Shown: piece by piece, positions 1 through 8,454 of the stretch | How positions within the stretch are numbered: the stretch's first letter is position 1 | Layout of the letters: the number at the start of each line of letters is the position of its first letter | Assembly: GCF_016724845.1 (NCBI RefSeq) | Contig: NZ_CP068082.1 | Span: 2,108,001 to 2,172,000 of the forward strand | DNA: 64,000 nt | Direction: 5' to 3' | Origin: Sphingobacterium spiritivorum | Lineage (GTDB): Bacteria > Bacteroidota > Bacteroidia > Sphingobacteriales > Sphingobacteriaceae | The notes under the pieces: generated by a model | Databases searched by the model: none | What the model saw: the letters and a program-made list of their open reading frames with translations, nothing else | Told to the model about the DNA's origin: nothing | Translations under genes and position numbers: made by a program

Positions 1-165
1 CAGCGCAATGTGGAGATCTTACGGGAACATTATTACGAAGGAAAGCACCAGGGTTCAGGTGTTTGGTTAGTTGCCGCAGTACTGGGTATACTCCTGCTGA
101 TCTGCGGAATTATGATTTTCATCCTTTGGAAACTTACCGAATGGATCTATCAACTTATCTTTTAA
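1..165 (+). CDS. C-terminal fragment of a membrane protein
   Basis: This is the last 54 codons of a gene that begins before the window; frame 1 is open from base 1 to the TAA at 163-165. The fragment has a short polar stretch (QRNVEILREHYYEGKHQG) followed by one hydrophobic segment of about 23 residues and a short C-terminal tail (KLTEWIYQLIF). It therefore ends in a single C-terminal membrane anchor. Nothing in the fragment identifies a family, so no function is offered. A hairpin terminator follows 19 bp after the stop. Confidence 0.6.
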   Translation, partial: QRNVEILREHYYEGKHQGSGVWLVAAVLGILLLICGIMIFILWKLTEWIYQLIF

Positions 166-183
166 AAAAGATCTTTCTTTAAG

Positions 184-217
184 AATAGCGTTAAGCGAAA
201 GTTTAACGCTATTTTTG
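184..217 (+). terminator. Rho-independent terminator with GAAA tetraloop
   Basis: The arms 184-196 (AATAGCGTTAAGC) and 201-213 pair over 13 bp with one G-U wobble, around a GAAA loop at 197-200, and a T tract follows. It ends the partial membrane-protein gene at the left edge. Confidence 0.8.
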
Positions 218-233
218 TTTATAAAGCGATAGC

Positions 234-605
234 ATGAAAAATAAAAGCAGATATATAGCACTTGTGCTGATCATTCTGATGATCACCGCGTTCTTAACAA
301 ATCCTCCGCGCGAAAAACACGAAGAGATTATACGCGACAAAGCAAAGCAGATCTTAAAAGAGCAGTTAAGCTACAAGCATCAGGATGCATTTGATTTCGG
401 AATGCAATTATTTGGAGACCAGATGATCAATCAGTTTATGAAAGGAAGTGTACAGATAGACAATTACTTTTTATTCTCTACAACTAAGGTTCGCTGGGAA
501 AATAAACAAACCGTAATCGGTATTGGTGCTTTCGGCAAAGTATGGCTAAGCAGTAAGATAGACGAGAAAATAGCAGATATCATCAAAGTTCTTAAAAAAA
601 TATAA
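234..605 (+). CDS. DUF4359-like membrane-anchored hypothetical protein
   Basis: The 123-residue protein starts with a short basic N-terminus and one hydrophobic segment (about residues 7-21) followed directly by TNP (residues 22-24). The rest is a soluble region with a central FLFSTTKVRW motif and a GIGAFGKVW motif near the end. A TM segment ending in TNP plus an FSxxTT and a GxxGxxW-like ending resembles DUF4359, a family without known function; this assignment is from memory of the pattern. It lies 9 bp before the pseudouridine synthase gene and may be cotranscribed with it. The terminator at 184-217 separates it from the gene to the left. Confidence 0.6.
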   Translation: MKNKSRYIALVLIILMITAFLTNPPREKHEEIIRDKAKQILKEQLSYKHQDAFDFGMQLFGDQMINQFMKGSVQIDNYFLFSTTKVRWENKQTVIGIGAFGKVWLSSKIDEKIADIIKVLKKI

Positions 606-614
606 CCAAAGATA

Positions 615-1307
615 ATGCTGGATATCCTACATCAAGATCAGGAGATCGTCGCTATCAATAAACCACATGGTCTGCTGGTACATCGTTCACCTATAGCAAG
701 GGATGCTTCTGAATTTGCACTACAGCTCCTGCGTGATCAGCTTCAGCAACGCGTATATCCTGCCCACCGGCTAGACCGCAAAACAGGAGGAATACTGTTA
801 TTCTCGCTTACAAAAGAAATGGACAAGTCATTGCAGCAACTGTTTCAGGATCGAAAAATGAATAAGTCTTATCTGGCAGTGGTAAGAGGATATACAGAAG
901 ATGAAGGTCGGATAGATTATCCGTTGAAAAAAGAGAACGGAGAAGAGCAGGAGGCTTTAACGCATTATAAAACATTGTCCCGGTCTGAAATTGATCTTCC
1001 TACAGGCAATTTCACAACTTCCAGATATTCTCTTGTAGAAGCCAATCCGGAAACGGGTCGTATGCACCAGCTGCGAAAGCATTTTGCCCATATCTTCCAT
1101 CCTATACTGGGCGACAGGCCGCATGGCTGCAACAAGCAAAACAAATTGTGGAAAGAACGTTTCGAAATGGATACAATGATGCTTCATGCATCTCAGCTAT
1201 CTTTTGAACATCCCACAACAGGAAATATAATACTTATAAAAGCCCCCTTACAACCGGAGTTTGAAAGGGTATTATCTATTTTAAAATTAGAGTCACCAAA
1301 TCTGTAG
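615..1307 (+). CDS. truC: RluA-family pseudouridine synthase, TruC-like
   Basis: The 230-residue protein is predicted to isomerise a uridine to pseudouridine in RNA. The RluA-family catalytic motif HRLDRKTGG starts at residue 51, with the presumed catalytic Asp at 54. The opening segment has the expected INKPHGLLVH. A later GRMHQLRKHFAH stretch matches the conserved RxHQIRxH-type element of the family. There is no N-terminal S4 domain, and the length is close to TruC (tRNA U65) rather than RluC/D. The exact target base cannot be read from sequence, so TruC is the best guess within the RluA group. The next gene begins only 2 bp after its stop, suggesting an operon. Confidence 0.85.
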   Translation: MLDILHQDQEIVAINKPHGLLVHRSPIARDASEFALQLLRDQLQQRVYPAHRLDRKTGGILLFSLTKEMDKSLQQLFQDRKMNKSYLAVVRGYTEDEGRIDYPLKKENGEEQEALTHYKTLSRSEIDLPTGNFTTSRYSLVEANPETGRMHQLRKHFAHIFHPILGDRPHGCNKQNKLWKERFEMDTMMLHASQLSFEHPTTGNIILIKAPLQPEFERVLSILKLESPNL

Positions 1308-1309
1308 TC

Positions 1310-2143
1310 ATGAACACATTTATCTTAGAGGTCTTCTGTAAAATAATCGGCATCAGTGCAGCGTCCGGATTAGTCTATAATCAGTCTCATCTGTATCTGA
1401 TCGCTGATAACAGCCATTACATATATGACTATCACCTCAAAAAAAATCAACTTCAGAAGTTTCCTCTTACCTCTTCTGAAATACTGGGAGAAAATATTAT
1501 TAAAAAAGAAAAAGCCGACATTGAAGCAATCAGTCTGTATGATAACACGTTATTTCTATACGGCTCCGGTTCGACAGCTAAGCGAAATAAGGGTTTTGAG
1601 GTCTTCCCGGACAACTCATTTAAAGTAAATCCGTCTGATCTGACAGCACTTTATTCGAGATTACAGAAAGCGGCAAACATCAGCGAAGCTGATTTTAATA
1701 TAGAAGGTGCTATTGTAGATCAAGACCGCATCCTCTTATTCAACAGAGGCAACGGACCGCAGAAGCGTAATGTTGTTTTCCAGATCAACCGAAAGCATCC
1801 GGAACAGGAAATTCTGTGGAAGGATATTGCTCTGCCGGCCATTAAGACGATCAGCACAGGTTTTACAGATGCCATCTTACATCAGGATCAGATCTATTTT
1901 ATTGCTGCTGCAGAAGATTCAAATTCCAATTATCACGATGGAGAGATCGGCGGGTCGCTCATCGGAATAATGGATGCCGGGACTTTTGAAATAAAGCGTA
2001 CTCTCGAGATTTCCACAACACATAAGATCGAAGGCATTACTTTTTATAGCGAAGATCAGAAGTCTGTTCAATTTCTGCTTTGTGAGGATCGGGATAATGA
2101 CGAAGACGAAGCTATAATATATAAGCTAACCTTATCGAAGTAA
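1310..2143 (+). CDS. DUF6929-like beta-propeller-type hypothetical protein
   Basis: The 277-residue protein is made of short beta-strand-like repeats (for example LYLIADNSHYIYDY, RILLFNRGNG, QIYFIAAAED) and ends with FLLCEDRDNDED. This suggests a beta-propeller. The acidic EGAI and IEGI steps recall propellers that act on sugars or esters, but no catalytic motif is clear. The start at 1310 gives a mildly hydrophobic N-terminus without a convincing signal peptide. It directly follows the pseudouridine synthase gene (2 bp gap), probably in one transcript. I place it near the DUF6929 group by general appearance only; function unknown. Confidence 0.55.
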   Translation: MNTFILEVFCKIIGISAASGLVYNQSHLYLIADNSHYIYDYHLKKNQLQKFPLTSSEILGENIIKKEKADIEAISLYDNTLFLYGSGSTAKRNKGFEVFPDNSFKVNPSDLTALYSRLQKAANISEADFNIEGAIVDQDRILLFNRGNGPQKRNVVFQINRKHPEQEILWKDIALPAIKTISTGFTDAILHQDQIYFIAAAEDSNSNYHDGEIGGSLIGIMDAGTFEIKRTLEISTTHKIEGITFYSEDQKSVQFLLCEDRDNDEDEAIIYKLTLSK

Positions 2144-2191
2144 ACGATTGCACAAAAAGCGTAAACCCTCATTTTTTGTGGGTTTAATTTA

Positions 2192-2199
2192 TAAATTTG
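2192..2199 (+). promoter_or_regulatory. Bacteroidota -7 promoter box for gcvT
   Basis: TAAATTTG matches the Bacteroidota -7 consensus TAnnTTTG. No TTTG stands at the ideal 19-21 bp upstream spacing; the nearest (2175-2178) is 13 bp away. Transcription would start near 2203, downstream of the in-frame alternative start at 2197. That favours the ATG at 2224 as the gcvT start. Confidence 0.55.
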
Positions 2200-2223
2200 T
2201 ACAAAATTAAACTTAAGTTGTTT

Positions 2224-3306
2224 ATGTCTAAAAATACAGCTCTTACAGAGCATCACATTGCGTTGGGCGCAAAAATGGTTCCTTTCGCGGGATTCAATAT
2301 GCCGGTTCAATATTCTGGGATTAATGACGAACATGAAACTGTACGCAACGGTGTCGGCGTGTTTGATGTAAGTCACATGGGTGAATTTATTTTAAAGGGA
2401 GACAATGTCCTGGATTTACTTCAGAAAGTATCTTCAAACGACGTATCCAAATTATATGACGGAAAAGTACAGTACGGCTACCTTCCGAATGAAAATGGTG
2501 GTGTCGTAGATGATTTTCTGACTTACCGTATTGATGAAAAGACTTATTTCCTTGTTGTCAATGCATCCAATATAGAAAAAGACTGGAACTGGATCAGCAA
2601 ATACAATACATATGGTGTTGAGATGAAAGACATCTCTGACCAGACTTCATTATTTGCAGTTCAGGGTCCTAAGGCTGCAGAAGCTCTGCAATCCCTTACT
2701 GATATAGAGCTTGCTCCAATGGAATATTATACATTTGCTAAAGGTACTTTCGCAGGTGTAGACAATGTATTGGTGTCTGCTACAGGATACACCGGAGCAG
2801 GTGGTTTTGAAATTTATGTTGCCAATGAGGATGCACAGAAAGTATGGGATGCCATATTTGAAGCTGGAGCGGCTTACGGCATTAAACCAATCGGTTTAGG
2901 TGCGAGAGATACACTTCGTCTGGAAATGGGCTTTTGTCTGTATGGCAATGATATTGATGATAACACTTCACCATTAGCTGCAGGATTGGGCTGGGTAACG
3001 AAATTCACAAAGGATTTTGTAAATTCTGCGAATCTGAAAGCCGAAAAAGAAGCCGGAGTAAAACAAAAATTAGTGGGTTTTGAAATGATAGACCGCGGTA
3101 TTCCCCGTCACGACTATGAAATAGTAGATGCAGACGGAAATGTTATCGGTCGTGTTACTTCCGGAACGCAGTCACCATCACTGAAAAAATCTGTCGGATT
3201 AGGCTATGTTGATCAGGCTTTCGCTAAAGAAGGGACAGAGATTTTTATCCACATCCGTAATCAGAAAATTAAAGCTAAAGTGGCAAAACCGCCATTTGTA
3301 AAATAG
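2224..3306 (+). CDS. gcvT: Aminomethyltransferase, glycine cleavage T protein
   Basis: The 360-residue T protein transfers the methylene group from the aminomethyl-lipoyl H protein to tetrahydrofolate and releases ammonia. Family landmarks are the N-terminal [24 protein letters not shown] start, the VFDVSHMGE motif, the QGP step, [14 protein letters not shown], and the C-terminal [21 protein letters not shown] region. Length agrees with GcvT. The ATG at 2224 ([11 protein letters not shown]) is chosen over an upstream in-frame codon at 2197 because that codon lies inside the predicted -7 box. It is followed by a strong terminator. The H protein is at 58,163, so the cleavage system is dispersed on this chromosome. 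Confidence 0.95.
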   Translation: MSKNTALTEHHIALGAKMVPFAGFNMPVQYSGINDEHETVRNGVGVFDVSHMGEFILKGDNVLDLLQKVSSNDVSKLYDGKVQYGYLPNENGGVVDDFLTYRIDEKTYFLVVNASNIEKDWNWISKYNTYGVEMKDISDQTSLFAVQGPKAAEALQSLTDIELAPMEYYTFAKGTFAGVDNVLVSATGYTGAGGFEIYVANEDAQKVWDAIFEAGAAYGIKPIGLGARDTLRLEMGFCLYGNDIDDNTSPLAAGLGWVTKFTKDFVNSANLKAEKEAGVKQKLVGFEMIDRGIPRHDYEIVDADGNVIGRVTSGTQSPSLKKSVGLGYVDQAFAKEGTEIFIHIRNQKIKAKVAKPPFVK

Positions 3307-3345
3307 AAAAAGAAACGGGCTTAAAATTAAGCCCGTTTCTTTTTC
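3307..3345. terminator. Bidirectional terminator between gcvT and a convergent gene
   Basis: A perfect inverted repeat, AAAAAGAAACGGGCTTAA at 3307-3324 against its complement at 3327-3344, with a 2-base centre and poly-T on both strands. The minus-strand gene's stop codon (3327-3329) and last codons lie within the right arm. Confidence 0.9.
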
Positions 3346-3569
3346 TTCTTTGTTGTCGTCGTAGTCTTCAACGAAACCTGCTGAGGTGTTCTTGTCTTTC
3401 TTCTGACCTGTTTCAGCAACACAATTTTCAGGTAGATCAGTACGACTCCCAGCGCAATTGACAGTCCGAAAATTAATGCATTCCCACTCTTGTAAGCTGT
3501 ATATCCGATCATGATAAGCAACATCATACCCACATTCAGGCCTACATTATAAATAATCTCTTTTTTCAT
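3327..3569 (-). CDS. Small two-TM membrane protein (DUF6358-like)
   Basis: The 80-residue protein has two hydrophobic segments (roughly residues 8-24 and 31-52) followed by a very basic tail containing runs of Thr and Lys (TTTTTKKKKKRA). The last codons are read through the right arm of the bidirectional terminator, so protein tail and RNA hairpin share bases. Its start overlaps the stop of the upstream gene by 4 bp (ATGA), indicating translational coupling within a three-gene minus-strand unit with the rhodanese gene. It resembles small DUF6358-type proteins of Sphingobacteriales; no function is known. Confidence 0.65.
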   Translation of the reverse strand: MKKEIIYNVGLNVGMMLLIMIGYTAYKSGNALIFGLSIALGVVLIYLKIVLLKQVRRKTRTPQQVSLKTTTTTKKKKKRA

Positions 3570-3877
3570 TTATTAAACTTATTTTTCTGAACGGAATGGA
3601 TTACCCTATTCCGTAAAAACCAGAAATATACAGCTCCCGCCAGAATATTGCCCATTACAATGAAAATGGCTAATCCCAATCTTTCTACATTAGAAATCCT
3701 CCCCGAAAGAAAAATCTCCCTCAGGACCAGAAATACCCAGATCAGGGAAATCAATAACGAAACACTTATAATAAGTGTCGCAAACTGTATATTGATAAAA
3801 CAGGAAAACAGACCTATTACATAAAAAGCAAGACTAAACAAAAAAGCCTGTTTGGTCTGATGCTCCAGATTTTTCAT
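3566..3877 (-). CDS. Hypothetical multi-TM membrane protein
   Basis: With the ATG at 3875-3877 the protein is 103 residues (MKNLEHQTKQAFLFSLAFYV...). A longer reading that starts at 3976 would overlap the rhodanese gene by more than 90 bp and adds a non-hydrophobic leader, so the shorter form is preferred. Three hydrophobic stretches are visible, consistent with a small integral membrane protein. It starts 7 bp after the rhodanese stop and overlaps the next gene by 4 bp. The rhodanese plus two small membrane proteins probably form one transcript. Function unknown. Confidence 0.65.
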   Translation of the reverse strand: MKNLEHQTKQAFLFSLAFYVIGLFSCFINIQFATLIISVSLLISLIWVFLVLREIFLSGRISNVERLGLAIFIVMGNILAGAVYFWFLRNRVIHSVQKNKFNK

Positions 3878-3884
3878 GTGCAGA

Positions 3885-4199
3885 CTAATAAACGTCCAGC
3901 TCAGGATCGATCTCTTCTTTCCAGGCCAGAATACCTCCCTTAAGGTTTGCCAGATTATCAAATCCCTGCTGCTCAAGAAGCATTACGGCTTGTGCACTGC
4001 GTTTGCCGCTACGGCACTGGATAATAACAGGTTTGTCTTTCGCAATTTTTTCAGCTTCAATAACAATACCTGCCAAAGGAATATTAAGTCCACCCAGATT
4101 AGACACTTCATACTCAAAGGGTTCGCGAACATCTATTAGTTGAAAATCTTCATTATTATCGATTTTTTGCTTTAATTCAGCAACGGATACTTCTTTCAT
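3885..4199 (-). CDS. Single-domain rhodanese-like protein
   Basis: The 104-residue protein is one rhodanese domain. It has the LIDVREPFEYE motif near residues 21-30 and the active-site loop CRSGKRS with the catalytic Cys at residue 62, followed by the typical GGILAWKEE end. Single-domain rhodaneses carry sulfane sulfur as a cysteine persulfide; the acceptor is not evident here. There is no signal peptide, so it is cytoplasmic. It is the first gene of a minus-strand unit with two small membrane proteins, which might point to membrane-linked sulfur or selenium handling, but that is speculation. Confidence 0.85.
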   Translation of the reverse strand: MKEVSVAELKQKIDNNEDFQLIDVREPFEYEVSNLGGLNIPLAGIVIEAEKIAKDKPVIIQCRSGKRSAQAVMLLEQQGFDNLANLKGGILAWKEEIDPELDVY

Positions 4200-4397
4200 G
4201 ATTTCTTAAAATATTTTAATCAAATATAAGGATTTGCTTCAAGGAAAAAGGAATAATGAACTGCTCTTTAGTGTTAAAAAAATAGTCCTAACAATTTCTT
4301 CTCCCCGTCTTCGGGAAGGTTCCTGTTGCGGCCGTTACATGTAAAACCTATTTTTGTTAAAAATCCGTATCTTGTCCATGTAAATACCTTTTTAATT

Positions 4398-5708
4398 ATG
4401 AACAGAATTAATGCTTTATTTTGTGGTTTGTTTGTATTTGCCTCTCTTAATAGTACGGCACAAAAATCCACAACCCCTGTTGTAGATAATGCCTATATCA
4501 CCAATATCCTCAATACACTCGCGTCAGATGAGATGCGGGGACGTTCGGCCCTGACAAAGGACATCGAGAAAGCAGCAGATTATATCGCAGGTGAATTTCA
4601 AAGTATAGGTCTGGAGCCATATGCAGAAAAGAACTACCGTCAGACTTTTCAGGTACAAAAGATTAGCCCGTCCGTTCCGAAAGTATCTATTGATCAAACC
4701 CCTGTCTCACCAGAAAATGTAATGATCCTGAGCCGCGTAAAAGATTTGCACCTGGATGCAAAAAGTGGTACTAAAGTAATAAAGATAGAGGCTGGCAGTG
4801 ATTTTTCAGAAGAGTTCAGAAAAATTGTACAAAGCGGAATCCAAAATGCAATTGTTCAGGTAGATACGTCTTTTAAAGATATGTTTAAACGTTTTCAAAA
4901 GATATATGAAAAAGAAAGTCTGGTTACAGACGGCAATGCGGTCTTCACAAATAGTTTTGTCTTTATTCTCGGCCATCAGATTTCAGATAATTATGAGATA
5001 GAATTTAAGAATAACTATGAAAGTATACCTATGTTCAATGTGGCAGGTATAATTCCGGGAAAATCCAAAGCCAGCGAATATGTAATCTTTTCAGCACACT
5101 ATGACCATATCGGCATTCTGACTCCCGAAGGACAGGATTCTATTGCCAATGGTGCAGACGATGATGCGTCAGGTGTAACGGCTATGATTGCTTTGGCAAA
5201 GCATTTTAAAAAAGTAAATAAGAATGAAAGAACGCTTATTTTCGTGGCCTTCACCGGAGAAGAGCTTGGTATGTACGGTTCCACTTATTTTTCCAAACAC
5301 ATTAATCCGGATCAGGTCACAGCCATGATCAATATGGAAATGATTGGTAAAGATTCCAAATTCGGCCCCAATACGATGTACATTACGGGTTATCATCAAT
5401 CCAATCTCGGAGAATTGATGCAGCAAAATCTGAAAGGTTCTAAATTTAAATTTTATCCGGATCCCTATCCGCAGCAGAATCTGTTTTACAGAAGTGATAA
5501 TGCTGTCTTGGCGGCACAAGGTGTACCTGCTCACTCTTTTTCAACCAGTCAGATGGATCAGGATACCTACTACCACACTGTAAAAGATGAAGTAAGCACA
5601 CTGAATATCGAAAATATAAAAGCCAGTATTGAGGCAATTGCCATTGGTATTACGGGTATCGTCAACGGTAAACAGACACCATCCAGAGTGGAAAAACTAA
5701 GGGAGTAA
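4398..5708 (+). CDS. Secreted M28-family metallopeptidase
   Basis: The 436-residue protein begins with a signal peptide (MNRINALFCGLFVFASLNSTAQ), which fixes the start at 4398 rather than at an upstream in-frame codon at 4326. The zinc-peptidase ligands of family M28 are visible: HYDHIG, NGADDDASG, GEELGMYGS, a later INMEMIG, and YYHTVKDE near the C-terminus. An inserted PA-like region separates the N-terminal part from the catalytic block. It likely acts as an aminopeptidase in the periplasm or outside the cell; the substrate cannot be told. Its 3' end overlaps the convergent acetyltransferase gene by 12 bp. Confidence 0.88.
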   Translation: MNRINALFCGLFVFASLNSTAQKSTTPVVDNAYITNILNTLASDEMRGRSALTKDIEKAADYIAGEFQSIGLEPYAEKNYRQTFQVQKISPSVPKVSIDQTPVSPENVMILSRVKDLHLDAKSGTKVIKIEAGSDFSEEFRKIVQSGIQNAIVQVDTSFKDMFKRFQKIYEKESLVTDGNAVFTNSFVFILGHQISDNYEIEFKNNYESIPMFNVAGIIPGKSKASEYVIFSAHYDHIGILTPEGQDSIANGADDDASGVTAMIALAKHFKKVNKNERTLIFVAFTGEELGMYGSTYFSKHINPDQVTAMINMEMIGKDSKFGPNTMYITGYHQSNLGELMQQNLKGSKFKFYPDPYPQQNLFYRSDNAVLAAQGVPAHSFSTSQMDQDTYYHTVKDEVSTLNIENIKASIEAIAIGITGIVNGKQTPSRVEKLRE

Positions 5709-6194
5709 ACGCTGCATGACATAATCATCCAGCACATAACCAAAATAAGGGATATCTACTTCTTCAGAGACGTGGAATCCCTCTTTTTTATAAAAATGGT
5801 AAGCCGGATTATTCCGGTTTACATTAAGTTCCAATACCTTACAGCCAAACCGTACGCCCTCATCTTCTGCAAATGAAATAAGTCTACTTCCAAACCCTTT
5901 TTTTTGCGCAACAGCAAGTAAATAAAGTTTTTCTATGCGCAGCACAGCAGCATCCTCAGGTTTCAATCTGACAGATAAAAAGCCCTGTTCCTCTCCTTCA
6001 TCATACAGGATATAAAACAAATGCCCCTCTTTCATCAATTGGCTGATTGCAGATGCTGTGTAACTCTTCTCCAGCATAAATTCAATCTGATCGGCTGATA
6101 AGATTTCAGGGTATGTAGTATAATAACTGGCCCAGCCAATTTGAGCAATAGTTTCCGCTTCATGCTCCGTTGCCTTTTGGATGGTAATGCTCAT
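5697..6194 (-). CDS. GNAT-family N-acetyltransferase
   Basis: The 165-residue protein has the GNAT fold pattern: an N-terminal IQKATEHEAETIAQIG segment, the acetyl-CoA motif A in LYLLAVAQKKGFGSRLI (Q/R-x-x-G-x-G/A variant QKKGFGS), and a C-terminal LNVNRNNPAYHFYKKEGF stretch typical of RimI/PaiA-like enzymes. It would transfer acetyl from acetyl-CoA to an amine; the substrate is unknown. The start overlaps the stop of the upstream TPK-like gene by 4 bp, and that gene is 2 bp from the M20 hydrolase stop, so GNAT, TPK-like and M20 genes form a tight operon. Confidence 0.82.
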   Translation of the reverse strand: MSITIQKATEHEAETIAQIGWASYYTTYPEILSADQIEFMLEKSYTASAISQLMKEGHLFYILYDEGEEQGFLSVRLKPEDAAVLRIEKLYLLAVAQKKGFGSRLISFAEDEGVRFGCKVLELNVNRNNPAYHFYKKEGFHVSEEVDIPYFGYVLDDYVMQRLLP

Positions 6195-6763
6195 CGTTCT
6201 TCTTCTATAAACAGAAATGTAGGTTCATCAAATTCTATCTTAAAAAATCCTTCGGCAGAAGTTTTATAGTGATTATCTCCAATTGCGGTCAATCCATGTG
6301 TACGTATTTTATCCGAACCGACAACACGTAATATCTCTCCCTGCGGCTTCCACTTTTCATAAGGAGACTTTACCAGGACTGTTCTTCTCTCTGTGGATAT
6401 AATAACCATGTCCAGCTTGTCTGCGTAGGAAAGCAATAGCTCAAACGGGATGTGATCTGTTATAACATTGACGGCCCGATGTCCGTTTTCGACAAGATAA
6501 TGTAGCGCACTGCTGAGGTAGGATTGTTCTACAGGAAATATTCGGGTATGTTCCTGTATATCGATATCATATACGGAACCGTGAAGAAAAAGAACATCTA
6601 CCTTAATCCCCAGACTTTCGAGCGCATCGTAACTGGCGTCACTGCTGATAAGTGTAGGGCTCCATTCCAGTAACTGACCTAAGGATTCTTCATCGATAGC
6701 ATCCAGTACATCTATCAATAAGGCCGGCTCTTGATTTTCACGGACAATGTGGTGAGAAGACAT
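6191..6763 (-). CDS. Thiamine pyrophosphokinase-like protein lacking the catalytic motif
   Basis: The 190-residue protein follows the general plan of thiamine pyrophosphokinase: a SSDASYDALESLGIKVDVLF segment where TPK has its DGGAN...PD block, a central sheet/helix half, and a C-terminal beta region (THGLTAIGDNHYKT..GFFKIEFDEPTFLFIEE). However, the GDxDS catalytic signature is replaced by LHGS and the TD pair for metal binding is not evident. I therefore infer a degenerate or divergent TPK homologue rather than an active kinase. It sits between the M20 hydrolase and the acetyltransferase with 1-4 bp junctions. The family call is moderate. Confidence 0.55.
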   Translation of the reverse strand: MSSHHIVRENQEPALLIDVLDAIDEESLGQLLEWSPTLISSDASYDALESLGIKVDVLFLHGSVYDIDIQEHTRIFPVEQSYLSSALHYLVENGHRAVNVITDHIPFELLLSYADKLDMVIISTERRTVLVKSPYEKWKPQGEILRVVGSDKIRTHGLTAIGDNHYKTSAEGFFKIEFDEPTFLFIEEER

Positions 6764-6764
6764 A

Positions 6765-7955
6765 TTAATTTCCTAATTTACGAAGTGCGATATAAGCCAT
6801 CAGACCCATACCTGTTCGTAGCGATTGCTCATCAATATCAAATGTAGGGGTATGTACCGCTGAGGTAATTCCGCGGGCTGTATTAGCCGTTCCCAATCGA
6901 TAGAAACAGGCGTCCGTTTCCTGAGAATAATATGAAAAATCTTCTGCTGCAGGCCACAGATCCAGATCCACAACATTCTCTTTCCCCAGATAATCTTCGG
7001 CCAGCAATCTGGCCTGACGGGTTGTTAATTCGTCATTAATTAAGAAAGGATAGCCTTTACGCACTTCAAAGTCGCAGACAGCGTCCATGCTTTCGGCTAT
7101 GCCAACAGCCATCTTAATCATTTTTTCGTGTGCTTCAGCACGCCATTTTTCATCAAATGTTCTGAAAGTTCCTTCCAGATAAACTTCATTGGGAACTATA
7201 TTTGTTGCACCATTTGCCTGTACCTTACCCCAGGATAATACAGTAGGTGTACGCGGATCTGCCATACGGCTTACAATCTGCTGTAAAGCGGTAATAATAT
7301 GTGCTGTGATGACAATAGGATCTATATTCTGGTGAGGATGTGCTCCATGGCCGCCTCTGCCTTTGACAGTCATAAACAACTCATCACAGGAAGCCATATA
7401 CTTACCTTCTCTGAAACCGACTTTCCCGGTTTCGATAAACGGCATTACATGTTGTCCGATGATAGATTTGGGTTCCGGATTATGCAATACTCCTTCTTTG
7501 ATCATCAGTGATGCTCCGCCAGGAAGACGTTCTTCTCCCGGCTGAAAGATCATTTTGACTGTGCCAGAAAAAGTAGATTTGAGACGATGAAGAATTTTGG
7601 CAACCCCTAGCAAAGAGGATGTATGAGCATCATGTCCGCAGGCATGCATCACACCCTGATTGGATGAACCATATGATCTGCCTTCTACTTCCTGAATCGG
7701 TAAAGCATCGATATCTGCCCGGAGGGCAATTACCTGTTCACCTGGAAGATCTCCTTTTACTAATGCCACTACACCTGTATTGGCCATTGTTGTAAACGGA
7801 ATATCCAGCTGTCTTAACTGATCCTGTATGAAAGCAGAAGTATTGTATTCTTCAAAGGAAAGCTCAGGATGCTGATGCAGATGTCTTCTGATAGCTATAA
7901 TATCATTTAAAAACTCTTCTGCAAGCTGTTGTACCTGTTCCTTTGAAATTGTCAT
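6765..7955 (-). CDS. M20-family amidohydrolase (hippurate/N-acyl amino acid hydrolase type)
   Basis: The 396-residue enzyme belongs to the M20D group that hydrolyses N-acyl amino acids. Signatures are LHQHPELSFEE, ALRADIDALPI, MHACGHDAHTS (metal-binding His/Asp), the catalytic GEE in FQPGEERLPGGA, QHVMPFIETGKVG, and GGHGAHPHQNIDPI in the dimerisation lid. The C-terminal AAEDFSYY supplies the last metal ligand. The ATG at 7955 (MTISKEQ) is preferred to a TTG three codons earlier. There is no signal peptide. It lies 11 bp after the SPOR-protein gene and leads into the TPK-like and GNAT genes. Confidence 0.88.
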   Translation of the reverse strand: MTISKEQVQQLAEEFLNDIIAIRRHLHQHPELSFEEYNTSAFIQDQLRQLDIPFTTMANTGVVALVKGDLPGEQVIALRADIDALPIQEVEGRSYGSSNQGVMHACGHDAHTSSLLGVAKILHRLKSTFSGTVKMIFQPGEERLPGGASLMIKEGVLHNPEPKSIIGQHVMPFIETGKVGFREGKYMASCDELFMTVKGRGGHGAHPHQNIDPIVITAHIITALQQIVSRMADPRTPTVLSWGKVQANGATNIVPNEVYLEGTFRTFDEKWRAEAHEKMIKMAVGIAESMDAVCDFEVRKGYPFLINDELTTRQARLLAEDYLGKENVVDLDLWPAAEDFSYYSQETDACFYRLGTANTARGITSAVHTPTFDIDEQSLRTGMGLMAYIALRKLGN

Positions 7956-7966
7956 GATTAGCAACT

Positions 7967-8428
7967 TTAACGATAGACGTAAACGTCTTCTGTAAAGACG
8001 AATACATTATCAAACTGAGACCTTAAAATACGCATCAGATTGTTTGCTTCTGAGCGACTTGTAAAGTCTCCCACTTTTACACGGTAGTTTGGCTCGTCAT
8101 AATTAACATAAGCCTCGTACTCTTTATATAGGTTTTTGAACCTTCCCTGTTCAGCATATGCCTCGTTACGGCTGGCTCCGGAAAAGATCTGTACTCTGAA
8201 TCCCCGAACTTTGACACGCTTCATCTTGGATTTATCCACTACAGAGGTTTTTCCTATAGAAACTGTCTTTTTTTCAAGAGAGGGATTAATACCTTCTTCC
8301 GATCTGTAGGCTTGCAGAACCGAGATCAGGGAGTCCTTAAACACCTCAACCCGTCCTAATTGCTGTGCTTTCGCAAACACTGCACATCCAAACATCAAAA
8401 AAAATAGTATTAATCCCTTTTTATACAT
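7967..8428 (-). CDS. Secreted SPOR-domain protein
   Basis: The 153-residue protein starts with a signal peptide (MYKKGLILFFLMFGCAVFAKAQQ) once the ATG at 8428 is used; the 16 extra residues of the longer frame overlap secA and are not needed. The C-terminal third (VRGFRVQIFSGASRNEA..., then VNYDEPNYRVKVGDF, and ANNLMRILRS) is a SPOR domain, which binds denuded glycan strands of septal peptidoglycan. It is therefore likely periplasmic and cell-wall associated. It follows secA by 26 bp on the same strand, probably in the same transcript. Confidence 0.82.
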   Translation of the reverse strand: MYKKGLILFFLMFGCAVFAKAQQLGRVEVFKDSLISVLQAYRSEEGINPSLEKKTVSIGKTSVVDKSKMKRVKVRGFRVQIFSGASRNEAYAEQGRFKNLYKEYEAYVNYDEPNYRVKVGDFTSRSEANNLMRILRSQFDNVFVFTEDVYVYR

Positions 8429-8454
8429 TGTGAATACTTTATTCTTCAAAAAGA

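Noticed and set aside
3876..4139. 87-codon plus-strand ORF opposite the rhodanese gene
   Set aside because: The rhodanese domain with its active-site Cys is clear on the minus strand; the plus frame has no support.
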